A stretch of DNA of 14,817 nt from Atopobiaceae bacterium (lineage in GTDB: Bacteria > Actinomycetota > Coriobacteriia > Coriobacteriales > Atopobiaceae). Both the position numbers and the translations under genes were made by a program. Location of the stretch: the NCBI GenBank assembly GCA_017460265.1, contig JAFUBJ010000284.1, positions 1-14,817 of the forward strand. Direction: 5' to 3'. Positions within the stretch are counted from its first letter, which is position 1; the number at the start of each line of letters is the position of its first letter. The notes beneath the pieces are model-generated. The model was not told the DNA's origin, did no database searches, and worked only from the letters and a program-made list of their open reading frames with translations. This document shows positions 1 to 5,983 of this stretch, piece by piece.

Positions 1-174
1 GAGCTCCTCGGGCGAAAGCGGGCGCTCGAAGTTGGTGTAGAGCTCCACGCGCGAAAGGCCCGTTACGGCAGAAAGCAGCCATTCGGCCGAGAGGCGCGGC
101 CGCTCGTCGCCCTTGCGCCCCAGATAGCCAACCGTCCAGTCGAGCACCCGCTTGATGGTCCACGTTTCCGGCAT
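1..174 (-). CDS. prmC: Release factor glutamine methyltransferase PrmC, N-terminal part only
   Basis: PrmC (HemK) uses S-adenosylmethionine to methylate the glutamine of the GGQ motif in release factors RF1 and RF2. Only the first 58 codons are in the window; the rest runs off the left edge. The peptide starts MPETWTIKRVLDWTVGYL and continues with a segment containing AEWLLSAVTG, SRVELYTNFERP and SPEEL. This matches the small helical N-terminal substrate-binding domain of PrmC (helix, D/E-R-P-R-L, 'A-E-W-L-L', then 'L-Y'). The SAM-binding and NPPY regions are outside the window. The ATG at 174 is preceded by an AGGAGA ribosome site at about 7 bases. It lies directly downstream of prfA, its substrate gene, which is the classic arrangement and supports the call. 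Confidence 0.85.
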   Translation of the reverse strand, partial: MPETWTIKRVLDWTVGYLGRKGDERPRLSAEWLLSAVTGLSRVELYTNFERPLSPEEL

Positions 175-203
175 GCAATCTCCTCTCGATCCATACACAG
201 AAA

Positions 204-243
204 GCAGGCACCGCCGCCCGGAATACCAGACAACGGTGCCTGC
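204..243 (-). terminator. Hairpin between prfA and prmC, possible attenuator or weak terminator
   Basis: A perfect 10-bp inverted repeat, GCAGGCACCG at 204-213 and CGGTGCCTGC at 234-243, with a 20-base loop, fills much of the 84-bp gap between prfA and prmC. On the minus strand it is followed by TTTCTG, only a short T run, so it would be a partial terminator or an mRNA stability element rather than a full stop. Function is inferred from position and structure only. Confidence 0.4.
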
Positions 244-258
244 CCCCTTTGTACGGAT

Positions 259-1326
259 TTACACGGCCTGGGCGAGCTTCTCGGCACGCTCGGCAGCTGC
301 AAGCGCGTCGATGACCGTGGCCAGCTTGTCGCCCAGCAGCACGCCGTTGTAGGTGGCATTGAAGCCGATGCGGTGGTCGGTCACGCGGTCCTGCGGCTGG
401 TTGTAGGTGCGGATCTTCTCGGCACGGTCGCCGCGGCCGATCTGCCCCATGCGCTCGGCACCAAGCTCGGCCTGCTGCTTCTCGAGCTCCATCTCGTACA
501 GGCGGGCGCGCAGCATCTGCATGCAGACCTCGCGGTTCTGAATCTGGGAGCGCTGGTCCTGCGACTGCACCACGGTGTTGGTGGGCAGGTGCGTGATGCG
601 CACGGCGGAGTAGGTCGTGTTGACGCCCTGGCCGCCGGGGCCCGACGCGCAGTAGGTGTCGATGCGCAGGTCCTCCTGGGCAATCTGGATGTCGATGTCA
701 TCGGCCTCGGGCATGACGACCACCGTGGCCGTGGAGGTCTGGATGCGGCCCTGGCTCTCGGTGACGGGAACGCGCTGGACGCGGTGAACGCCACCCTCGT
801 ACTTCATGACGGAGTAGACCTTGTCGCCCGTCACCTTGAACTCGATGGTCTTGAAGCCACCTGCGTCCGAGGGACTCGACGAGAAGACCTCGATCTTCCA
901 GCCACGGCTTGCGGCAAAGCGCTCATACATCTTGAAGAGGTCACCCGCAAAGATTGCTGCCTCGTCGCCTCCGGCGGCGCCGCGAATCTCGACGATGGTG
1001 TCCTTCTCGTCGTTGGGGTCACCAGGAATGAGCATGACCTTGATGTCGTCCTCGAGCATCGGGAGCTTCGCCTCGTTGGAGGAAAGGTCCTCCTGCAGCA
1101 TCTCCTTCTCGTCGGGATCAGAGGTCTCGCGCAGCATCTCCTTGGCGGCATCGATGTCATCGAGCGCCGCAAGGTACTCGCGCGCCTTGGAGGCCAGCTC
1201 TGACTGGTTGGCGTGCTCCTTTGCAATCCTCGCGTACTCCTTGGGATCGGACACCACGGCGGGGTCGACCATCTTGCGCTCGAGCTCGGCATAGGCTTCG
1301 AGCAGTTTTTCAAGCTTGTCTCGCAT
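259..1326 (-). CDS. prfA: Peptide chain release factor 1 (RF1)
   Basis: RF1 reads stop codons UAA and UAG in the ribosomal A site and triggers hydrolysis of peptidyl-tRNA. The 355-residue length is normal for the family. The tripeptide anticodon region is visible as RVPVTESQGRIQT around residues 185-197 (PxT form, here PVT, indicating RF1 rather than RF2). The catalytic GGQ lies at residues 231-233 within SGPGGQGVNTTYS. The residue after GGQ is Gly, where E. coli RF1 has His. The start ATG at 1326 has an AAGGAGC ribosome site about 6 bases upstream. It is the first gene of a prfA-prmC unit. In the 161-bp gap to the divergent gene at 1488 I see a short leader hairpin but no convincing promoter boxes. 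Confidence 0.97.
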   Translation of the reverse strand: MRDKLEKLLEAYAELERKMVDPAVVSDPKEYARIAKEHANQSELASKAREYLAALDDIDAAKEMLRETSDPDEKEMLQEDLSSNEAKLPMLEDDIKVMLIPGDPNDEKDTIVEIRGAAGGDEAAIFAGDLFKMYERFAASRGWKIEVFSSSPSDAGGFKTIEFKVTGDKVYSVMKYEGGVHRVQRVPVTESQGRIQTSTATVVVMPEADDIDIQIAQEDLRIDTYCASGPGGQGVNTTYSAVRITHLPTNTVVQSQDQRSQIQNREVCMQMLRARLYEMELEKQQAELGAERMGQIGRGDRAEKIRTYNQPQDRVTDHRIGFNATYNGVLLGDKLATVIDALAAAERAEKLAQAV

Positions 1327-1344
1327 ACTTGCTCCTTATGCGCC

Positions 1345-1361
1345 GCCGCAACGGATGCGGC
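1345..1361 (-). other. Small hairpin in the prfA 5' leader
   Basis: GCCGCA (1345-1350) and TGCGGC (1356-1361) form a 6-bp stem with a 5-base loop, just upstream of the prfA ribosome site. It could affect translation or be chance in GC-rich DNA. No T-tract follows. Confidence 0.25.
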
Positions 1362-1487
1362 CTCTTCGTTCAACCTTTTTAGGATACCACCCATTTGAAG
1401 GCTTTATACGTGCGGAAACAGCTCCGCGCAGGTTCCTCAAGCGCTCCAGATGTGAGAAACTCTAAACAACCACATGTGGGGGTTGCC

Positions 1488-2819
1488 ATGACAGAAGAGC
1501 AGGACCAGATAACCAAGACGACCGCTGGCGACCAGACGGAGCCCGTGCCGGTCCATCCGACAGAGACCATCCCCTCTGCGGAAGAGGCGCAGCCCGCACA
1601 GGCGGAGCCCGCGAGCCTGCATGACGTGGCCACCACGACGGGCAGCTATGCCCGCGGGCTGCTGGGGCGCCTCTCCGCGTTCCTTGCGGCGCACGGCCTT
1701 GCGACTGCCGTCGTGGCCACGCTCTGCGTCGCCGCGGTGCTTGGCGTGGGCGCCCTCGCCCGAAGGTTCTCGAGCTTGCCAGACGACGCCACCGTGCGCC
1801 GCGATGTTCAATCGTCCCTTGCCGCGCCGTCATACAGCGGAGGCGCCTACGGATACGACGACCCCCTCTCGCTTATTGACGTGCAGGTAAACAAGCGCGC
1901 GCGGAGCTCCTCCGAGTCGGGCGCCTACCAGGTTGACGTCACGGCAAGCTACTCCAACGGCAAGGTCGACGCCCTTCAGGAGGCAACGCTTGCCTACGAG
2001 CTTTCCGGCGACGCCTGGACGTGCAGCGCGGCCACGCCCGTCGGCAGCGCCGTGTACTCCACCGCCTCCGGCACCGACGAGGGCAAGCTCGTATCGAACG
2101 CGGCAGGCATACTGCAGCGCGCCGACTCCTCGCAGGCCGATGCCACGGGAAGCGTCAGCCTTTCGCGCCTGTACGAGGGCGCCGACGTGCGCGTGGTTGA
2201 GCAGTCATTTGACTCCGACGCCCAAACCGCGGCGGCGACGCTTCACTTCTCCAAGACGTCAACCTTTACCTCCTACGAGTGCGACGTCCAGGCATCCTTT
2301 GCGTTTCGCCCGGGAAACGGCCTGTGGGAGCTGACCTCGGCCACCGCGAGCGAGAGCGCCCGAGAGGCAACGCTTGCGCCGCTCGTGGGAACGTGGGTCG
2401 GCTCGTTCCAAGGCCAGGTGGCAGCAGAGGGCAGGTGCTTCGGGGCGAAGGAAGCAGGCGTGCGGATCAACATATCGTCCGCGGATTCCGGGCGCATCTC
2501 GGGAACGGTCACGGTGATTGCCCACTTCCACGGCGATCCCGACTCTGACCAGCAGGCGATTGACGGCGACACCGAGCTGACCGACGTCCCGTTCACGGGG
2601 ACGAGCGTCCAGGGAGAGGCAGGGCTTTCGTTTATGTGCACCCTTCCTGACGATGCGGCGGGAGGAGCCGAGATGAATCTCGTCTTTGGGCCCGCGGACG
2701 ACCCCGACGGCGCACATGCCACCGTCACGACGTACCACAGCTACACAGACAGCTTCCTCTTCATTCCCTTTGAGCGCCAGGCAATCTTCTCGGACACCTT
2801 TGTGCTGACGAGCGAATAG
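1488..2819 (+). CDS. Single-pass membrane protein with large extracytoplasmic region, function unknown
   Basis: I do not recognise this 443-residue protein. From the ATG at 1488 it has an acidic, Thr/Pro/Glu-rich cytoplasmic N-terminus (residues 1-55). One strongly hydrophobic helix follows at about residues 68-91 (LATAVVATLCVAAVLGVGAL), then Ala-Arg-Arg, then an approximately 350-residue region rich in Ser, Thr, Asp, Gly and aromatic residues with a beta-rich character. No lipobox Cys or cleavage site is evident, so it is probably anchored with its C-terminal part outside. The reading frame is open upstream to 1395, but the ATG at 1488 has a GTGGGGG ribosome-site-like run 5 bases before it and the upstream stretch reads like non-coding DNA. 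It is divergent from prfA and followed 106 bp later by the trigger-factor-like gene on the same strand. The beta-rich region may contain two similar parts (about 95-300 and 300-443), but this is an impression only. Confidence 0.75.
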   Translation: MTEEQDQITKTTAGDQTEPVPVHPTETIPSAEEAQPAQAEPASLHDVATTTGSYARGLLGRLSAFLAAHGLATAVVATLCVAAVLGVGALARRFSSLPDDATVRRDVQSSLAAPSYSGGAYGYDDPLSLIDVQVNKRARSSSESGAYQVDVTASYSNGKVDALQEATLAYELSGDAWTCSAATPVGSAVYSTASGTDEGKLVSNAAGILQRADSSQADATGSVSLSRLYEGADVRVVEQSFDSDAQTAAATLHFSKTSTFTSYECDVQASFAFRPGNGLWELTSATASESAREATLAPLVGTWVGSFQGQVAAEGRCFGAKEAGVRINISSADSGRISGTVTVIAHFHGDPDSDQQAIDGDTELTDVPFTGTSVQGEAGLSFMCTLPDDAAGGAEMNLVFGPADDPDGAHATVTTYHSYTDSFLFIPFERQAIFSDTFVLTSE

Positions 2820-2925
2820 TCGAGCGTTTTGGGTACAACTGATACGACAAAGCTCTTACAAAACTGCCCCGCGGCTCCGCGCACGCGCTGCCCGAGGCAC
2901 CTGTCGAAGAGGCAAGGAGAGACAC

Positions 2926-3786
2926 ATGCCCCTGGAGTTCGAGAAGCAAAAGCCGCAGCCCCTCATGCTAGGCGACAAGGCACACTACACCCTCAGCTCA
3001 TATGACCCCGTCCACGTTGAGGTCGAGGTTCCCTTCACCACTGACGAAGAAGTTGCCATGACCGTCGAGACCATCCTCAACCAGATGGGGGCGACCACCG
3101 CCAACCTCTCTGACGAAACGTGGCTCAAGGAGCACTTTGAGGACGTTCAGACGGCAGACGAATTGTACGCCGCCGCACGTGCGCAGATTTCCGAGATGAA
3201 CGCGCAGGTCGCCGAGCAGCAGAAGGTCGGCATGGCCGTGGCGGAACTGACGAAGCGCCTGCAGCAGGCCGTTCCGACGATGCTTCTTGCTCGCTATCGC
3301 CAGAGCGTGATGATGAACTTCCAGCAGCAGCTCGCCGCTGAGGGGCTGACCATCGAGCAGTTTATGGCCCACTCAGGGGCAACCCAGTCCGATATCAACA
3401 AGATGCTCGACGACCAAGCGGTACGCATCGCCGAGCAGGAAGCCGCGCTCGATGCCTATGCGCGCGAGAAGAAGCTCTCCGTTGGCGAGGAAGAGATTCC
3501 CCAACTGCTGGGTATTCCCGCGCCCGAGGCTGAAAACTTCATACGACAGGCCAAGAGCGCAGGCCAATATGACCAGCTCAAAGATGCGGCTCTCCATGCA
3601 AAGGCCGCTCAGGTACTGGTCGCGGAATGCTCGTGCACCTATAACCACGAGACCGAAGAGCAGGGTAAGGCGCGCTTTGAGCAGGTCAAGCAGCTTCGCG
3701 AGCAGTACGAGCGCAGCTTTGCCCAGGATAACGAGGGTGAGACGGAGGCCAGCCCCAAGCCCAGTTCTGGCTTTACGCTGGTGTAG
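2926..3786 (+). CDS. Trigger-factor-like protein (C-terminal chaperone domain only)
   Basis: The 286 residues resemble the C-terminal, arm-forming chaperone part of trigger factor: acidic linker, LSDETWLKEHFEDVQTADEL (about 61-80), a long helix with QISEMNAQVAEQQKVGMAVAEL, then VPTMLLARYRQSVMMNFQQQL and GLTIEQFMAHSG (about 116-151). In trigger factor these positions carry 'lTdefvke', 'P..lv..e....l.qf..qL...G.sleqyl'. The N-terminal ribosome-binding domain with its GFRxGKxP loop and the FKBP-type isomerase domain are absent; full trigger factor is about 430-450 residues. The role is therefore likely a cytoplasmic holdase or SurA/trigger-factor-type chaperone not docked on the ribosome; this is inference. 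The start is well set by AAGGAGAG seven bases before the ATG. The tail is acidic and low complexity. It ends upstream of a shared bidirectional terminator. Confidence 0.7.
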   Translation: MPLEFEKQKPQPLMLGDKAHYTLSSYDPVHVEVEVPFTTDEEVAMTVETILNQMGATTANLSDETWLKEHFEDVQTADELYAAARAQISEMNAQVAEQQKVGMAVAELTKRLQQAVPTMLLARYRQSVMMNFQQQLAAEGLTIEQFMAHSGATQSDINKMLDDQAVRIAEQEAALDAYAREKKLSVGEEEIPQLLGIPAPEAENFIRQAKSAGQYDQLKDAALHAKAAQVLVAECSCTYNHETEEQGKARFEQVKQLREQYERSFAQDNEGETEASPKPSSGFTLV

Positions 3787-3816
3787 CTATCGGCCACCTT
3801 TGCGAGCGTGATATCC

Positions 3817-3888
3817 AATCGTCCTTTGGAAGAGTTTCTTCTCTTGCCAACTGGGGAAACGTAATAATACCGCCCCCAAAGGACGATT
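3817..3888. repeat. 13-bp perfect inverted repeat with 46-bp interior
   Basis: AATCGTCCTTTGG at 3817-3829 is exactly repeated in inverse as CCAAAGGACGATT at 3876-3888. The pair brackets 46 bases containing a purine/pyrimidine stretch, and sits between the stop of the trigger-factor-like gene and the bidirectional terminator. It could fold as a second, larger stem-loop or be the ends of a small repeat element. Confidence 0.6.
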
Positions 3889-3902
3889 CGCATTGTACAA
3901 AG

Positions 3903-3934
3903 AAAGGGACCGACTCAAATGAGCCGGTCCCTTT
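3903..3934. terminator. Bidirectional Rho-independent terminator
   Basis: AAAGGGACCGACTC (3903-3916) pairs with GAGCCGGTCCCTTT (3921-3934) across an AAAT loop, with one A-C mismatch. On the plus strand the stem ends in CTTTT; on the minus strand it ends in CCCTTTCTTTG. It lies between the 3' ends of the convergent trigger-factor-like gene and rpmE and can serve both. Confidence 0.85.
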
Positions 3935-3957
3935 TGCGCTCTCTGGGAGAAAAACCG

Positions 3958-4380
3958 TTACTCGGCGTCCTCGACGGTAGCGGCGGCAACCTCGGCGTCA
4001 GCAGCAGCCTCGGCCTCGGCCTTTGCTGCCTCAGCAGCGGCCTTCTTCTCGTACTCGGCAGCGCGCTTGGCCTTCTCGGCGGCCTTGGCCTCAGCAGCAG
4101 CCTTCTTGGCGGCAGCGGCCTCGGCGGCCTTCTCGGCACGAGCGGCCTTGGCGGCCTGGGCAGCAGCAAGCTGCGCGGCAGCGGCGCCACCAAACTTGTC
4201 GGCAAAGCGCTGGACGCGTCCGCCGGTGTCAACGAGCTTCTGGGTGCCGGTGTAGAACGGGTGGCACTTGTCGCAGAGGTCGACGCGCATCTCCTTCTTG
4301 GTGGAGCGGGTCGTCCACGTGTTGCCGCAGCTGCAACGAACGCTGCACTCCACGTAGTTGGGGTGAATGTTAGGCTTCAT
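3958..4380 (-). CDS. rpmE: Ribosomal protein bL31 with long Ala/Lys/Glu C-terminal tail
   Basis: bL31 is a zinc-binding protein of the 50S subunit that bridges to the 30S. Residues 1-65 are canonical: MKPNIHPNYVECSVRCSCGN, then MRVDLCDKCHPFYTGTQKL and the G-R-V-Q-R-F ending. Cys16, Cys18, Cys36 and Cys39 form the zinc-binding set of the C+ type. The usual family length is about 70-80; here 140, because residues 66-140 are an Ala-rich tail with Lys, Glu and Arg (AAAQAAKAARAEKAAEAAAA and so on) predicted to be helical. The tail ends acidic (TVEDAE). The start has AAGGAG seven bases upstream. It is transcribed from its own promoter downstream of coaX and ends at the terminator at 3903-3934. Confidence 0.95.
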   Translation of the reverse strand: MKPNIHPNYVECSVRCSCGNTWTTRSTKKEMRVDLCDKCHPFYTGTQKLVDTGGRVQRFADKFGGAAAAQLAAAQAAKAARAEKAAEAAAAKKAAAEAKAAEKAKRAAEYEKKAAAEAAKAEAEAAADAEVAAATVEDAE

Positions 4381-4404
4381 GGCAAGACTCCTTCATAAGA
4401 ACGC

Positions 4405-4425
4405 GCACTGGTTTCCGACCAGTGC
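4405..4425 (-). promoter_or_regulatory. Candidate L31 leader hairpin in the rpmE 5' UTR
   Basis: GCACTGGT (4405-4412) and ACCAGTGC (4418-4425) form a perfect 8-bp stem with a 5-base loop, between the rpmE promoter and its ribosome site (CTCCTT at 4388-4393 on the plus strand). Ribosomal-protein mRNAs often carry such leaders for feedback by the protein, and L31 leader families are known in several bacterial groups. Whether this one belongs to them would need a covariance-model search. Confidence 0.5.
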
Positions 4426-4443
4426 TGATGGTGAAGCTTTGCA

Positions 4444-4452
4444 AGTGTAGCA
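4444..4452 (-). promoter_or_regulatory. Extended -10 promoter for rpmE
   Basis: On the minus strand the bases read TGCTACACT: a TGN extension and a TACACT -10 box, placing a start near 4437 and leaving a leader of about 57 bases. No good -35 is seen; instead the perfect palindrome GCATGCATGC (4461-4470) spans that position and could be a regulator site. Confidence 0.45.
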
Positions 4453-4522
4453 AAACACGTGCATGCATGCTGTGGAGAAATGCAGTTTCTTTTTGTTGAG
4501 AGGCGTTCCAGGCCCCAAGCCC

Positions 4523-5329
4523 CTAGCTGCGCGCTTGATGCTTCTCTACCGCGTGGCGCCAGATCTGATAGATGCCTCGGATGGTCAGGTCGGGATCGAC
4601 GGCGTCAAAGAGGTCTGTTGCCTCGGCAATCGTGGTGGCATAGCCGCCCGTGCCGACCACCGTCGCACGAGGGACGTTGTCCCCTTCCGCGGCGAGCTCT
4701 TCCTGGATGCGACGCACGAGGCCCTCTGCCTGCGCAGCAGCGCCAATCACCACGCCGGACTGAACGGCGGTTTCGGTCGAGTTGCCAAGGGCATGCGGCG
4801 GAACGACAAGAGGAACGCTCGAGAGCTTTGCCGCACGGTCAAAGAGCGCCTGAGAGGAAAGGAGCAACCCTGGCATGATGGTTCCGCCGCGGAAGGCGCC
4901 CGCGGCATCGACCACGTCAATGTTGGTTGCCGTTCCAAAGTCCACTACAATGACGGGGGCACCATAGGTCACGCGCGCAGAGAGCGCGTTGGCTATGCGG
5001 TCGGCACCGACCTCACTCGGGTTGGGCATGTTGATCGTGATGCCGCAGTCACGTGTGGCATCAACCATAAGCGGCTCGGTCCCCACGACCTCACGCAGCA
5101 TGCGCTGCCAAGACTGAGAAAGAATGGGCACGACGCCTGCAACGGCAACATCGGTAACGTCGCCAAGCGACAGCCCAAACATCTGGAAGTAGCCAAAGAG
5201 ACGTTCGTGCAGCTCGTCGGCCGTATCGGTCCGGTCGGTTGCCATGCGCCACTGACGCAGGCATGTTCCGTCCAGCTCAAAGAGCCCGAGGGTAGTCTGG
5301 GTGTTGCCAATGTCGACGGAAAGAAACAT
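4523..5329 (-). CDS. coaX: Type III pantothenate kinase
   Basis: CoaX phosphorylates pantothenate with ATP, the first step of coenzyme A synthesis, in the cytoplasm. The 268-residue protein has the family features in order: MFLSVDIGNTQTTLGLFE at the start (phosphate loop with Asp6), SEVGADRIANALSA near 106-118 with Asp110, VIVVDFGTATNIDVV near 127-140 with Asp130, then RGGTIMPGLLLSSQALF and a GNSTETAVQSGVV segment. The start at 5329 is chosen because the fold begins there and the ATG has an excellent AGGGAGG site. The frame also opens at 5422, where an ATG overlaps the stop of the upstream gene (ATGA), but those 31 extra residues do not belong to the family. It is last in the folP-folK, ligase-like, coaX series, 89 bp after the ligase-like gene. 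Confidence 0.94.
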   Translation of the reverse strand: MFLSVDIGNTQTTLGLFELDGTCLRQWRMATDRTDTADELHERLFGYFQMFGLSLGDVTDVAVAGVVPILSQSWQRMLREVVGTEPLMVDATRDCGITINMPNPSEVGADRIANALSARVTYGAPVIVVDFGTATNIDVVDAAGAFRGGTIMPGLLLSSQALFDRAAKLSSVPLVVPPHALGNSTETAVQSGVVIGAAAQAEGLVRRIQEELAAEGDNVPRATVVGTGGYATTIAEATDLFDAVDPDLTIRGIYQIWRHAVEKHQARS

Positions 5330-5418
5330 GATGCCTCCCTGAGTTTGTGGTTCGCCCAGCAGTCTAGCGCACTGCTTGCCCGCGTTGACATGCCAATGGA
5401 GCGAGCAGCTCAAACGGC

Positions 5419-5967
5419 TCATGCCGACGCGATTGACGCCTGCTCGGGGGCAAACTCAAGCTCTCGGCCATCGCCCGTGCGCAGTGTTGCGCGTCCCCAG
5501 ATGTCGATGCCCGCAAAGGTACCCTGCGCCATAACCCTTCCATTGGGATAGAAGGCCCGCACAGGCCTCCCCAGCAGCGGCACAAGGTCAAAGTAGTCAG
5601 AGAGCACGGGCGCGACGGGTCCCGCCTTGGCGCGGCCAGCAGCCACATCGCTCGCCCATGCGTCGACGCGACTGGTAACACCAGCAACAAGAACGTCGGC
5701 AGGAAATGGCGCAGCACCCTCTTGTAGCGCAACGACTTCACAACGGGCAAACATGCCCTCGTCATAGCCGGCACGGACGCGCACCTCGGCAAGCGCGGCG
5801 TAAGTCTGGGCATCGACAATGGAGAACGGCCAGCCTATGCCCACGTCATATTCCTGCGCCCGAAGTGCCTCGACCGCACCAAGAACGCAGACATAACCCA
5901 ACGCGTGGTAGGCACCCATGGGAACAGCGGGCCGCAGCTCTACAGACGCAAGCACTTCTCCAGACAT
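5419..5967 (-). CDS. Biotin-protein ligase-like protein lacking the ATP/biotin loop
   Basis: The 182 residues look like a shortened biotin-protein ligase (BirA family). Residues 132-180 (GRPVRAFYPNGRVMAQGTF, GIDIWGRATL, then GDGRELEF) fit the SH3-like C-terminal domain. Residues 10-130 could be a remnant of the catalytic domain: GYVCVLGAVEALRAQ then VGIGWPF, where active enzymes have the 'v.iKWPNDi' strand. The GRGRxGR biotinyl-AMP loop is missing and the KWPND lysine is replaced, so catalysis is unlikely. Active family members are about 230-330 residues. The reading frame is intact with normal codon use, so it seems to be kept for another role, for example binding or stabilising CoaX or a biotin carrier. 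birA and coaX are neighbours or fused in other bacteria. The gene starts 16 bp after the folP-folK stop, so it is co-transcribed. The family assignment is moderate. Confidence 0.55.
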   Translation of the reverse strand: MSGEVLASVELRPAVPMGAYHALGYVCVLGAVEALRAQEYDVGIGWPFSIVDAQTYAALAEVRVRAGYDEGMFARCEVVALQEGAAPFPADVLVAGVTSRVDAWASDVAAGRAKAGPVAPVLSDYFDLVPLLGRPVRAFYPNGRVMAQGTFAGIDIWGRATLRTGDGRELEFAPEQASIASA

Positions 5968-5983
5968 GCCTTACGAGTGCTCC

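Noticed and set aside
63..359. Minus-strand frame crossing the prfA-prmC gap
   Set aside because: It overlaps prmC and prfA in another frame and runs through the intergenic hairpin; no ribosome site or recognisable protein.
373..1203. Long plus-strand open frame opposite prfA
   Set aside because: It is the antisense of a clear RF1 gene; its Leu/Val/His/Asp-rich translation has no family character and it lacks a ribosome site.
1395..1487. Longer start for the membrane protein at 1395
   Set aside because: No ribosome site there, and the added residues lack coding character compared with the start at 1488.
5330..5422. Upstream start for coaX overlapping the previous stop (ATGA)
   Set aside because: The extra 31 residues do not resemble the CoaX fold, which begins at MFLSVDIGNT with a strong ribosome site; the overlap is probably chance.
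4463..5551. Long plus-strand open frame opposite coaX
   Set aside because: It spans coaX, the intergenic gap and part of the next gene on the other strand; the opposite-strand proteins have clear motifs, and this one has none.
5419..5967. Biotin-ligase-like gene as a pseudogene
   Set aside because: No frameshift or internal stop, normal codon use, a plausible start and tight operon position; loss of catalysis is not the same as gene decay.
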